Positions 17,212 through 25,404 of a stretch of 64,000 bases of DNA are shown in pieces (within the stretch, counting starts at the first letter, position 1; each line of letters starts with the position of its first letter). The notes under the pieces are model-generated. The model had not been told where the DNA came from. It ran no database searches and saw only the letters and a list, made by a program, of their open reading frames with translations. A program made the position numbers and the translations under genes. This DNA is from an uncultured Kiritimatiellota bacterium. Lineage in GTDB: Bacteria > Verrucomicrobiota > Kiritimatiellia > RFP12 > DVOR01. Location: NCBI GenBank assembly GCA_944389945.1, contig CALXOF010000009.1:1-64000 (forward strand), read 5' to 3'.

Positions 17212-18501
17212 ATGGTTCCGCAATGGTTTATCGAGACAAAACGTGATGGGCACGAACACACTGAGGCCGATTTGCGTGCGTGGATTCGTGGCGTTTCCGA
17301 CGGATCGCTCCCGGACTATCAAATCGCCGCGTGGCTCATGGCCGTCTATCTCAATGGCCTCAACGAGACGGAGACCGCGATTCTCACAGACGCCATGATG
17401 CGTTCCGGCGATTGCCTTTCGTGGGATCTCTCCATTCCCACCGTGGACAAGCACTCAACGGGCGGGGTGGGAGACAAGATCTCTCTGCCGCTTGCACCCG
17501 TTTGTGCGGCCCTTGGCTTGGCCGTGCCCATGATTTCGGGGCGTGGACTCGGCCTCACCGGTGGCACCCTTGATAAACTGGAAAGTATCCCCGGCTTCAA
17601 TGTCCGCCTCTCCGTGGAGGATTTCCGCCGTCTCGTTGCCGAGGTCGGCTGTTGCCTTATTGGTCAGACTGATTCCCTCGCCCCTGCGGATCGGCGGCTC
17701 TATGCCTTGCGCGATGTTACGGCCACCGTCCCTAGCATTCCGCTTATCACCGCCTCCATCATGAGCAAAAAGCTCGCCGAAGGGGCCCACTGCCTCCTTT
17801 TCGATGTCAAGTTCGGCTCTGGGGCCTTTATGCGCACCCAGGCCGACGCCCATCGCTTGGCGGATTCCCTTCTCGCCACGGGCAAACGCCTTGGTCGCGT
17901 CTGCCGCGCTCTCATCACAGACATGGACCAACCGCTTGGACGCACCGTTGGAAATGCGCTTGAAGTCCAAGAATCGCTTGAAGTTTTGCAGGGTAGGGGC
18001 CCATGGGACGTTCGTACCCTTGTCATTGAAGAGGCCGCTCACCTAGCCCAAGCCGCCGGTCTTTTCGCCGACCTCCCCCTAGCCCGTCAAGCCGCCGCGA
18101 AGACCTTGGACGATGGCTCCGCCCTCGCCAAGTTCCGGCAAATGGTCGTTGCCCAAGGCGGTCGTCCGGATGAGCCCTTGCCGGAGGCGAAGGTCCGTCT
18201 GCCCGTGCTGGCCCCGTGTGACGGATACGTTGCCCATGTCGATGCCGAGACGATTGGCCGTGTCGCGCTTGAGCTCGGAGCCGGTCGCGTCAAGGTCACC
18301 GACACCCCGGATCCTGCCGCGGGCTTGGATTGTCTTCTGCAACAAGGTGACCGTGTTGAGTCCGGCCAACCGCTTTGTTTCCTTTGCACCGACACGGAAG
18401 AACGTGCCGCGTCTCTCATCGAAAAAACGCGCGCCGCGTTTACCGTCTCCGCGGCCCAACCGCCCGAACGACTCCTCATCGCCGAGACTATTGTCGCTTA
18501 A
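17212..18501 (+). CDS. deoA: Thymidine/pyrimidine-nucleoside phosphorylase
   Basis: This enzyme converts thymidine (or uridine) and phosphate to base and deoxyribose-1-phosphate. The 429-residue protein has the phosphate/nucleoside motif DKHSTGGVGDKISLPLAP and the signature MISGRGLGLTGGTLDKLESIPGF, plus a C-terminal domain. It fits DeoA or the broader Pdp group. GGAAAGGAG precedes the ATG at 17212, 30 bp after the PL8 stop. A second deoxyribose gene, deoC, lies at 36.2 kb. Confidence 0.93.
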   Translation: MVPQWFIETKRDGHEHTEADLRAWIRGVSDGSLPDYQIAAWLMAVYLNGLNETETAILTDAMMRSGDCLSWDLSIPTVDKHSTGGVGDKISLPLAPVCAALGLAVPMISGRGLGLTGGTLDKLESIPGFNVRLSVEDFRRLVAEVGCCLIGQTDSLAPADRRLYALRDVTATVPSIPLITASIMSKKLAEGAHCLLFDVKFGSGAFMRTQADAHRLADSLLATGKRLGRVCRALITDMDQPLGRTVGNALEVQESLEVLQGRGPWDVRTLVIEEAAHLAQAAGLFADLPLARQAAAKTLDDGSALAKFRQMVVAQGGRPDEPLPEAKVRLPVLAPCDGYVAHVDAETIGRVALELGAGRVKVTDTPDPAAGLDCLLQQGDRVESGQPLCFLCTDTEERAASLIEKTRAAFTVSAAQPPERLLIAETIVA

Positions 18502-18519
18502 GACAACGACAAATCTCCG

Positions 18520-18593
18520 AAATCGACAAACAAAACACAGCAGACTCGTGACGCGTGGGCAAAATTCACGCGTCACGAGTCTGCTGTCGATTT
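18520..18593 (+). terminator. Very long perfect inverted repeat after deoA
   Basis: Arms of 21 nt (18537-18557 and 18567-18587) are perfectly complementary around a 9-nt loop. A further 9 bp (18520-18528 with 18585-18593) would pair across an 8-nt bulge. The stem end is followed by only a short T run, so it terminates deoA or serves as another structured element. It is far longer than the other terminators in the window. Confidence 0.65.
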
Positions 18594-18774
18594 TGCATTA
18601 TCTCTATGCGTAGTATTAAAATATGCAATCTGTTAACAACAGAACTGCGCTTATGCGACGTATCATATAGAGTCTCGTGAGCTCCTCCCCTACGGACGAA
18701 GGCCCTACAGAGGCAGTTGTTTTTGTGTCAATCGGCAAAGATTCTGTCAAAAACCTTAAACGGTTCCTTTCTGC

Positions 18775-18880
18775 ACCCTTATAGGGTCTCGCCTCAGACC
18801 ACTATAGGGTCTGACCATAGACCACTATAGGGTCTCCCACGCGACCCCTATAGGGTCTGACCCCGGACCCTTATAAGGTC
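18775..18880. repeat. 23-bp dyad array A2 (5 units)
   Basis: The cores TTATAG, CTATAG, CTATAG, CTATAG and TTATAA begin at 18779, 18802, 18825, 18848 and 18871, an exact 23-bp period. Units read GACC-ACTATAG-GGTC with 8-bp spacers that differ from each other. It lies between the deoA hairpin and the promoter of the NUDIX gene. The remaining gap (18594-18774) shows no gene or feature that I recognise. Confidence 0.9.
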
Positions 18881-18965
18881 TGGACGAATGACTATGCGTC
18901 CAATCGTCCGTTAAGGTGACAGAAAGCACTTGGACTACACTTCGTATGGGAATCTCTGCGACACA

Positions 18966-18994
18966 TTGACAATCGCATTACACTGTGAAATAAT
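18966..18994 (+). promoter_or_regulatory. Sigma-70 promoter of the NUDIX gene
   Basis: TTGACA (18966-18971), a 17-bp spacer and AATAAT (18989-18994) form a standard promoter. The leader of about 35 nt ends with an ACGAGGAG ribosome site before the ATG at 19035. Confidence 0.65.
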
Positions 18995-19034
18995 ACAACA
19001 ATCAAGCTTGGAGATTAACGAGGAGAACACGTCT

Positions 19035-19664
19035 ATGGCAAAGGCAGATGAACCTAAGTGGTTGAGTTGGGCGAAGGAGTTGCAGTTTCTGGCCCAAGCG
19101 GGCCTGACTTACACCAAAGATTCCTTTGACAAGGAGCGCTTTACGCGTATCCGTGAGATTGCGGCCGAGATGATGGCGGAAGGTAGCGACCTGCCTCTGG
19201 AGCAAGTCAAGGGCCTGTTCTGCAATGAGGTCGGGTTTCAGACGCCGAAGTTGGACACCCGCGCCGCCCTCTTCGACGACACTGGCCGCATCCTCTTGGT
19301 ACACGAAAACGATGACCGTTGGTCGCTTCCGGGAGGATGGGTTGATGTCGATCAGACTATTGCCGCCAACGCGCTTAAAGAGGTTCGCGAAGAGGCGGGA
19401 TTGGAGGCTGAATTCGTCCGCCTCATCGCGTTGCACGATTGGCACCGGCGTAACGTTCGCGCGGCGGCCTGGAATGTCTGCAAGGCCTTCGTGCTCTGCC
19501 GCCCGCTCGGTGGTTCCTTCAAACCCAACACCGAGACCATCGGTATCGGCTGGTTTTCCCTGGAGACTCTCCCACCCCTCGCCACCGAGAAAAATACCCT
19601 GGAACAAATCGCCCTCTGCTTCGCTGCTTACGCTGACCCAAACTGGGTGCCGCCCGTTGATTGA
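19035..19664 (+). CDS. NUDIX hydrolase with N-terminal NUDIX-associated domain
   Basis: The 209-residue protein starts with a helical domain typical of one hydrolase group (WLSWAKELQFLAQAGLTYTKDSFDKERFTRIREIAAEM) and continues with a NUDIX fold. The Nudix box at residues 100-123 is GGWVDVDQTIAANALKEVREEAGL in short form: the first Glu is Gln and the Arg is Lys, but the metal-binding Glu119 and Glu120 remain. Homologues act on ADP-ribose or nucleoside diphosphate derivatives, and the substrate here is unknown. The gene has a standard promoter and a good ribosome site. Confidence 0.87.
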   Translation: MAKADEPKWLSWAKELQFLAQAGLTYTKDSFDKERFTRIREIAAEMMAEGSDLPLEQVKGLFCNEVGFQTPKLDTRAALFDDTGRILLVHENDDRWSLPGGWVDVDQTIAANALKEVREEAGLEAEFVRLIALHDWHRRNVRAAAWNVCKAFVLCRPLGGSFKPNTETIGIGWFSLETLPPLATEKNTLEQIALCFAAYADPNWVPPVD

Positions 19665-19685
19665 GCGACGTATATTAAGATTGTT

Positions 19686-20207
19686 ATGGGAAATGTGCTC
19701 TTAATTAGACAAGAAACGCCAGCAGATTATGACGTAATCCATCGGGTGGTGCAAGAGGCCTTTGCCTCTGCCGCACATCGCGATGGTACAGAGCAGGACT
19801 TGGTCGCCGCGCTTCGCAAAGGAGATACGTACATTCCGGAATTGGCGCTGATGGCCATTCAAGGCGAGACAATCGTCGGACATATCCTTTTTACCCGGGC
19901 GACCATTGAGGGGCGCCCTATCCTGGCGCTTGCGCCGTTGGCCGTTTTGCCGAAAGTCCAACGTCAAGGCATTGGTTCGGCGTTGGTGCGTGAGGGACAT
20001 CGCATTGCATCGGCAATGGGATTTGAGTGCAGTGTCGTCTTGGGCGATTCTGCCTATTACGCACGATTCGGCTACGCCCCCGCGTCTCGCTTCGGCATTC
20101 AAGCCCCCTTCTCGGTCCCAGACGAGAACTTCATGGCGGCGAAGTTGCGTCCAGATGCAACGTTACCTGCCGGTGTGGTTCGCTATGCCGCGGCCTTCGG
20201 GCTCTGA
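19686..20207 (+). CDS. GNAT-family N-acetyltransferase (YhbS-like)
   Basis: The 173-residue protein has the GNAT core, with ILALAPLAVLPKVQRQGIGSALVREG carrying the acetyl-CoA pyrophosphate loop Q-R-Q-G-I-G-S. The CSVVLGDSAYYARFGYAPAS segment is typical of the YhbS/putative acetyltransferase group. The substrate is unknown. It lies 21 bp after the NUDIX stop. TATATT at 19671-19676 ends 9 nt before the ATG, so it may also have its own nearly leaderless transcript. Confidence 0.85.
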   Translation: MGNVLLIRQETPADYDVIHRVVQEAFASAAHRDGTEQDLVAALRKGDTYIPELALMAIQGETIVGHILFTRATIEGRPILALAPLAVLPKVQRQGIGSALVREGHRIASAMGFECSVVLGDSAYYARFGYAPASRFGIQAPFSVPDENFMAAKLRPDATLPAGVVRYAAAFGL

Positions 20208-20214
20208 TGCAACG

Positions 20215-20236
20215 CAGTAGTGTCCGAAGAAAAATA
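20215..20236 (+). repeat. Boundary motif after the GNAT gene
   Basis: The motif beginning CAGTAGTGTCCGAAGAAAAA matches, in opposite orientation, the right end of the element at 10291-10311, and similarity continues through the neighbouring TTCGCGAG. It starts 8 bp after the GNAT stop. Confidence 0.55.
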
Positions 20237-20372
20237 AGAGGTTCGCGAGGGACTGCCAGTGTTGAAACTGCAAATTCCGCAAATTTTGGTAAATTTAGTG
20301 TGTGCTACCGCACGCAGAACACTCTAGGGAAGTTGAGAAGTTTAGCGGCTTGAAGGTTTGCTCTTCTCGGAA

Positions 20373-20429
20373 CCTCGCCCGTCGCCCCGCAGGGGCGCTC
20401 CGTTCTCTGTTCTCCGTTCTCTGTTCTCC
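20373..20429 (-). repeat. GGAGAAC-rich intergenic repeat (copy 1)
   Basis: On the minus strand, tandem GGAGAACGGAGAACAGAG is followed by a GCGCCCC-TGCG-GGGCG hairpin and GACGGGCGAGG. The same order occurs on the plus strand at 36010-36100 and 38738-38796. This copy lies upstream of the NUDIX-BirA fusion promoter. Confidence 0.7.
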
Positions 20430-20470
20430 GGGGCGGCAGAGCCGCCCCTGCGGCAATGGCCCCACCCTTT

Positions 20471-20479
20471 TGGTATCAT
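20471..20479 (+). promoter_or_regulatory. Extended -10 promoter of the NUDIX-BirA gene (leaderless)
   Basis: TGG-TATCAT ends 7 nt before the ATG at 20487, so the predicted transcript starts at or next to the start codon. Confidence 0.55.
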
Positions 20480-20486
20480 TGTCTCT

Positions 20487-21623
20487 ATGAAACTGACAGT
20501 TGCGGCGGCGATGATTGTGGATGCGGAAGGCGCGGTGCTCTGCGTGCGGCGCGGTGCAAAAGGATTTCCTTCCACGGCAAATAAATGGGAGTTTCCGGGT
20601 GGAAAATTGGAACCCGGCGAGACACCCGCACAGGCGGCGGTACGCGAAGTGCACGAGGAGTTGGGCCTGGAGATTGAGGCGCTGGCCGAATGCGCGGCGG
20701 TGCATCATGTCTATCCGGAGTTCTCAATCACGTTGCATGGCGTGCTTTGCGCACCGGTGGACGGCGGTAGCCCTTCCCCCACCCTGCGCGAACATACGGA
20801 TTTCGATTGGTGTCCGCCGGACAAGTTGTGGCGGCATGACTTCGCGGCGGCAGATACGCCGTTGCTTGTCCACCTGCGCGAACGCTTCTTCGGCAGCCAT
20901 TTAAAGACGGAGACCTTTGGGCGTCACGCTCACTTCCTACAGGCCTGCGCCAGCACGAACACCGAACTGTTGGCCTTGGCCGAGGCGGGTGCACCGGAAG
21001 GTACGGTGGTGGTGACGGAGGAGCAATCCGCAGGACGTGGACGTCTGGGGCGTTCGTGGTCCACGGCCCCCGGTCAGAGTCTGGCTTTTTCGCTCTTGGC
21101 GCGACCGAAGGCCCCGCCGGAAGTGGCCGCGACCTTGCCGCTCGTGGCCGGATTGGCCGTTGCGACGGCCCTGCGTGCGCGAGGATTTAACGCCGGACTC
21201 AAGTGGCCCAACGATGTGCTCATAGACGAACGCAAGGTGTGCGGTATCCTCTGCGAAGCGCAGACGTCCGCAAAGGGCATCGAAGGCATTGTGGTCGGCA
21301 TCGGCGTGAATACGGGGGTGGTGCCGGAGGCTTTGGCCCACCGTGCCGTGGGCCTGGGTGGCGTTGACCGTCTTGTCTTGTTGACGGAGCTGTGCGCGGC
21401 GTTTGAGACGCTCTATGCGCGCTGGTCCAAAGGCGGCCTGCCGGCCCTCCGTGCGGAACTCGATGCGCTCGACTGCAAGCGCGGCAAGACCATCCTGGTG
21501 CGTCCCGCGGGCGGAACGATTGAAGGCCTCTCGCGTGGTATCCGCGACGACGGCGCCCTCTTGCTGGAGCGGGAAGGCGCCATTGAGCCCATCCTTTGCG
21601 GGGAGATTGCGCAATGGGACTGA
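20487..21623 (+). CDS. Fusion of MutT-type NUDIX hydrolase and biotin protein ligase (BirA)
   Basis: The 378-residue protein has two complete modules. Residues 1-130 are MutT-like, with Nudix box GGKLEPGETPAQAAVREVHEELGL in short form (38-61, all catalytic glutamates present), as in 8-oxo-dGTP diphosphatases. Residues 145-378 are a biotin-[acetyl-CoA carboxylase] ligase with the nucleotide loop GRGRLGRSW (183-191), KWPNDVLI (239-246) and a C-terminal capping domain. The BirA DNA-binding domain is absent, so repression is not expected. No frameshift or internal stop separates the parts. The chosen ATG follows an extended -10 by 7 nt. Confidence 0.88.
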   Translation: MKLTVAAAMIVDAEGAVLCVRRGAKGFPSTANKWEFPGGKLEPGETPAQAAVREVHEELGLEIEALAECAAVHHVYPEFSITLHGVLCAPVDGGSPSPTLREHTDFDWCPPDKLWRHDFAAADTPLLVHLRERFFGSHLKTETFGRHAHFLQACASTNTELLALAEAGAPEGTVVVTEEQSAGRGRLGRSWSTAPGQSLAFSLLARPKAPPEVAATLPLVAGLAVATALRARGFNAGLKWPNDVLIDERKVCGILCEAQTSAKGIEGIVVGIGVNTGVVPEALAHRAVGLGGVDRLVLLTELCAAFETLYARWSKGGLPALRAELDALDCKRGKTILVRPAGGTIEGLSRGIRDDGALLLEREGAIEPILCGEIAQWD

Positions 21624-22339
21624 GACTGACTGCGCTTGCACTCTTTGCCGCCGCGCCGCTCTGGGCCGCGGAAGTTTTTGTCGAAGGCCCGGACAAGCCA
21701 ATTCCGCCATTGACGCAGGAGGTGACGGCGCTTCACCTGCGTGCCATCGGCGTGGAACGCGTGGCCTCGCTCCGTATCCCGGCATCTGTGCGCGAACTCA
21801 GCTTGATTGCCAATGGAATCAAGGCCTTGCCGGAAGGCCTTGTTCCGCAGGGCATCACCCGACTGTGGCTCGCCGACAACGCCTTGAGCGCCTTGCCGCC
21901 ATCGGTCTCGGATTGGACGCAGTTGGAGTATCTTAATCTGGATCGCAATCGTCTGACGGCGTTGCCCGACCTCTCGCGCACGCGATTGCGCTGGCTTCGC
22001 CTCAACGGCAATCGTCTCACCGCCCTGCCGCCCCTACCCCACACCGTGGAACGCCTCTATTTGGCGGACAACGCCCTTACGGAAACACCTGCAAAACCGA
22101 CCGCCCTCCGCCATTTGGTCCTGGCCGGCAACCCCATCAAGACAGTGCCGGACGACTTGGGCGCCGGGCTGGAATGGCTCGACCTCTCCCGCACCGACAT
22201 CACGCGTCTTCCCGCCGATCTCTCCTCCTGGCGCACCCTTAAGGTGCTCAATCTCGCCCGTTGTCCCCTTCCCGAGGCCGAGAAAGACCGCATCGCCGCC
22301 GCCTTCAACCCCGCCCACACCACAGTCCTCTTCCAATGA
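21614..22339 (+). CDS. Exported leucine-rich-repeat protein
   Basis: The 241-residue protein has a signal peptide (LRLTALALFAAAPLWAAE) and about seven LRRs of the form LxxLxLxxNxLxxLP, for example ITRLWLADNALSALPPSV and LEYLNLDRNRLTALPDL. It overlaps the end of the NUDIX-BirA gene by 10 nt and its own stop overlaps the U32 gene by 4 nt (ATGA). It is probably a periplasmic or surface binding protein with an unknown partner. Confidence 0.8.
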   Translation: MGLRLTALALFAAAPLWAAEVFVEGPDKPIPPLTQEVTALHLRAIGVERVASLRIPASVRELSLIANGIKALPEGLVPQGITRLWLADNALSALPPSVSDWTQLEYLNLDRNRLTALPDLSRTRLRWLRLNGNRLTALPPLPHTVERLYLADNALTETPAKPTALRHLVLAGNPIKTVPDDLGAGLEWLDLSRTDITRLPADLSSWRTLKVLNLARCPLPEAEKDRIAAAFNPAHTTVLFQ

Positions 22340-24666
22340 ACACACTTCCTGAATTGCTTGCTCCGGCGGGGTCGTTTGACGCCGCGCTGGCGGCGTTCGC
22401 CTATGGGGCGGACGCGATTTATCTGGGGTTGAGCCGTTTCTCCGCACGGGCGGACGCGGCGAATTTTGCGGAGCCGGAATTGCGGCAAATTGTGGCCTAT
22501 GCGCACAACAAGGGACGCAAGGTCTATGTCACGCTGAACACGCTGTTGGAGACGCGGGAACTGTCGGAGTTGGCCGATTCCCTGGCGTTGTTGGACGAGG
22601 TGGCGGTGGACGGCGTGATTGTGCAGGACTTGGGTTTGGCCGCATGGATGCGGCGGGCCTTCCCGCGTTTGCCGCTCCATGCCTCGACGCAACTGGCCTG
22701 CACCTCGACCGCCGGGGCGCGGGCATTGAAGGAACTGGGATTCGTGCGCGTGGTGACGGCACGTGAATTGGGGTTGCAGGAGGCGGCGGAGATTGGCCGC
22801 CAGGCGGGGGTGGAAATTGAGGCCTTTGTCCATGGCGCGCTCTGCTACAGTCTGAGCGGCCTGTGTCTCTATTCTTCGCTCACCACGGGACGGAGCGGCA
22901 ACCGGGGACGTTGCGCCTACTGTTGCCGGCAGCCCTTCACGCCGGATGGCGGCGAGGCGTGCCATCCCTTCTCCATGCGCGACTTGGCGTTGTTGGACGA
23001 GGCGAAACGTCTACGCACCGTGAGCCTGGCGTCGCTCAAGATTGAGGGACGCATGAAGAATCCGCTCTATGTGGCCGCCGTGACGGATTTGTACCGTCAT
23101 GCCCTTGATGGCGACCTCTCGGCGGACACGCTCCAAGCCAAGGCGGATGATCTGCGGACGATTTTCTCGCGTCCTTGGACGCATCTCTACGCGGATGGTC
23201 CGGCGAAGGCCGAAGACATTATCGACGCCCGAAGCGTGGGACACCGTGGGCAGCCCATCGGCACCGTGTTGCGCGTGGTGCGGGATATGGACGGCGTGCG
23301 GTGGATGGCCTTTGACACGACGCGGGCCATCGAGCGGCACGATGGGTTGCAGGTGGACTTGCCGGGACGACCGGTCGGCTTCGCGGTGGACCGTCTGCGC
23401 GATGCCCGCACCAAACGTCAGGCCATCACCTTGCCCGCCGGGGCGCGCGTGGAGGTGGCCCTGCCGCGTGAGGTGGGCGAACTGCCCCGCGGTGCGACCG
23501 TCTGCCACTCAGCCTCGCAGGCCGTGCGGCGGGCCTTCCCAGTGCCACACCCGAGAGAGACAGAGCTCCGACAGTTGCGTCCCGCCGATTTGACCTTGAC
23601 CCTCGCTCCGGATGCGCTCACGCTCTCCGGAAACGGCCAGGCCGTGTGCCAACCCGCGACGCTCGAGCCTGCGAAGAATCCCGCGGGCACGCGTGCCGCT
23701 GCGGAGCGTCACCTGGGGAAACTTGGCGAGGACGGTTTCTTCCTGCGTTCCTTGACGGTGAACGATCCCCAGGGGCTTTTCGCGCCGCCCTCATTGCTCA
23801 ACGCCGCCCGCCGTGCTTGGGCCGAACAAGCCGGAAAGCCGGCTTCGCGCCCCACCCCGCCACCGCCCTTGGCCGCAACCGTGCGGACCGCACAGGCCGT
23901 CGAGACGCCCTCCTATTCCGTGAAGGTGGCCGCGTGCCAGTCGCCTGCATTGTTGGGCGAAGAGATGCCCCGCGAAGTCATCCTGACCCTTGCGCCGGAC
24001 ACGAGCGCGGCGGAGGTCGACGCCTGGCTTGGGGCCGTGCCGCGTGAACACCTTCGTTTGGCCCTGCCCGTGGCCTTACGCGACGAGGACCTTGGCGCGA
24101 TGGCGGCGCTCGTAGGGCGTTTGGCCGACCGTGGTTTCAGACGTTTTGAGTGCGCGGATTTGACCTCCTGGCAACTGCTTCGCGATTTGCAACCGGCCTG
24201 TGATGCCTTTGAGATTTCCGCCGATTGGACGTGGTATGCCGCCAACGCCGAGGCCGTGCGTTTACAGGAGAGTTGCGGCATTGCCTTTGGCGTGACGGGG
24301 CCGGAGGCCAATCTGCCCAACCTGCTGACGTTGCCCGAGGAGCCGCCGCGCGAGGTGTTGGTCGCCGGGTTTGTGCCGCTCTTCATCGCCGAGACGCCGC
24401 CGTTGCTCCCCCACCCCGATGGCGCACGGTTGAGTGACCGCAACGAGGAGCCCCTGCGTGTCGTTCGGTTGGGCCGCCATTGGGTGACCTTCTCGGAGCG
24501 GCCTTGGAGCGCGATTGATTATCTCCCGGAACTGGCGCGCAATGGGTTTGGCCGGTTGCGCGTGGATGTGTCTTGGGCCGGCCGGGAGCCGCCGTGTTGC
24601 ACGTGGCGCGACCTGTTGTCCACATCGATGCCCTTCCCCTCGTATTTTGCGGAACCGCGCCTGTAG
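22336..24666 (+). CDS. Peptidase U32-family protein (RlhA-like, with DUF3656-type region)
   Basis: The 776-residue protein starts with the U32 core (ELLAPAGSFDAALAAFAYGADAIYLGLSRFSAR) and contains the family cysteine motif ALCYSLSGLCLYSSLTTGRSGNRGRCAYCCRQPF in its order. Long U32 members with a C-terminal extension include the E. coli 23S rRNA C2501 hydroxylase RlhA; others hydroxylate tRNA or ubiquinone. The cysteines fit a [4Fe-4S] site as in those enzymes. It is more likely an RNA hydroxylation factor than a protease, but the exact substrate is open. It overlaps the LRR gene by 4 nt. Confidence 0.82.
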   Translation: MNTLPELLAPAGSFDAALAAFAYGADAIYLGLSRFSARADAANFAEPELRQIVAYAHNKGRKVYVTLNTLLETRELSELADSLALLDEVAVDGVIVQDLGLAAWMRRAFPRLPLHASTQLACTSTAGARALKELGFVRVVTARELGLQEAAEIGRQAGVEIEAFVHGALCYSLSGLCLYSSLTTGRSGNRGRCAYCCRQPFTPDGGEACHPFSMRDLALLDEAKRLRTVSLASLKIEGRMKNPLYVAAVTDLYRHALDGDLSADTLQAKADDLRTIFSRPWTHLYADGPAKAEDIIDARSVGHRGQPIGTVLRVVRDMDGVRWMAFDTTRAIERHDGLQVDLPGRPVGFAVDRLRDARTKRQAITLPAGARVEVALPREVGELPRGATVCHSASQAVRRAFPVPHPRETELRQLRPADLTLTLAPDALTLSGNGQAVCQPATLEPAKNPAGTRAAAERHLGKLGEDGFFLRSLTVNDPQGLFAPPSLLNAARRAWAEQAGKPASRPTPPPPLAATVRTAQAVETPSYSVKVAACQSPALLGEEMPREVILTLAPDTSAAEVDAWLGAVPREHLRLALPVALRDEDLGAMAALVGRLADRGFRRFECADLTSWQLLRDLQPACDAFEISADWTWYAANAEAVRLQESCGIAFGVTGPEANLPNLLTLPEEPPREVLVAGFVPLFIAETPPLLPHPDGARLSDRNEEPLRVVRLGRHWVTFSERPWSAIDYLPELARNGFGRLRVDVSWAGREPPCCTWRDLLSTSMPFPSYFAEPRL

Positions 24667-24693
24667 AGAAGAGCTCCACGAAGACACAAAGGG

Positions 24694-24758
24694 ACGCAAG
24701 GGCTTGGGCACTTCACCGTTCGGCCTTACGGCCTCACTACCGTGCCCATTCCTTGCGT
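24694..24758. repeat. Long-hairpin intergenic repeat (copy b)
   Basis: ACGCAAGGG and TGGGCAC (24694-24711) pair with GTGCCCA and CCTTGCGT (24742-24758). This copy is inverted relative to the one at 2951. The flank TCCACGAAGACACAAAGG (24675-24692) is conserved, and TTTTCCCGGAATAGTATTGG (24781-24800) forms the far boundary, directly before the tsaC promoter. Confidence 0.75.
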
Positions 24759-24808
24759 CTCTCGTTTTTTGCATCTTGCATTTTCCCGGAATAGTATTGG
24801 GTGAACTA

Positions 24809-24817
24809 TGCTACAAT
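24809..24817 (+). promoter_or_regulatory. Extended -10 promoter of tsaC (leaderless)
   Basis: TGC-TACAAT ends 7 nt before the ATG at 24825. No ribosome site is present. Confidence 0.55.
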
Positions 24818-24824
24818 GGCACAT

Positions 24825-25388
24825 ATGAAGCTTCTTCCATTCAATGAAACAAATGTTGCAGTGGCCGCCGAGATAGTGAAGACGGGAGGGATCGTGATTG
24901 TGCCGACGGAAACGGTCTATGGCGTGGCGTGTCACCCGGACTTTCCGGAGGCGTTGGAGCGGATTCGTAAGATGAAGGGACGCGACCGGGACAAGCCTTT
25001 TCAACTCTTGGCCTCAAGCGTGGAGTCGGTGTGGGCGGCCGGTGCGGCGCGTTCCCCGGCGGCTGAGCAAGCGGCGGCCAACTGGCCCGGTGCGTTGACC
25101 CTGGTGTTGCCGACAACCAAGGGACACACGGAGGGTTATCGCGTGCCCGACCTGCCGCTTCTGCAACGTCTCATTGCCCTGTGCGGCGGCCTGTTGCGAT
25201 GCACGAGCGTCAACCTAAGCGGGGAGCCTCCGGCGAAGGACGCCCGCGAGGCCGCGGCGGTCTTGGGCGAGGCGGTCGACCTGGTGTTGGATGGCGGCCC
25301 GGCGCGGTTGGGCGTGGCCTCGACCGTTGCGGCGCTTGGCGCTGATGGCTCCGTCACCATCCTGCGGCAAGGCTCCGTGCAGGTGTAA
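24825..25388 (+). CDS. tsaC: Threonylcarbamoyl-AMP synthase (TsaC/Sua5/YrdC)
   Basis: TsaC makes threonylcarbamoyl-adenylate for the universal t6A37 modification of tRNA. The 187-residue protein has the YrdC signature GGIVIVPTETVYGVACHP, KMKGRDRDKPFQLL and CTSVNLSGEPPAKDA. It lacks the Sua5 extension, so it is the short TsaC form. The ATG at 24825 was preferred over the GTG at 24801 because the latter precedes the -10 element. The cyclising enzyme of the same pathway, TcdA, is encoded at 58.0 kb. Confidence 0.93.
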   Translation: MKLLPFNETNVAVAAEIVKTGGIVIVPTETVYGVACHPDFPEALERIRKMKGRDRDKPFQLLASSVESVWAAGAARSPAAEQAAANWPGALTLVLPTTKGHTEGYRVPDLPLLQRLIALCGGLLRCTSVNLSGEPPAKDAREAAAVLGEAVDLVLDGGPARLGVASTVAALGADGSVTILRQGSVQV

Positions 25389-25404
25389 AATTGACGAGGA
25401 ACGC

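Noticed and set aside
18930..19034. Upstream start for the NUDIX gene
   Set aside because: It would begin before the TTGACA promoter, while the ATG at 19035 has a good ribosome site and matches the family start.
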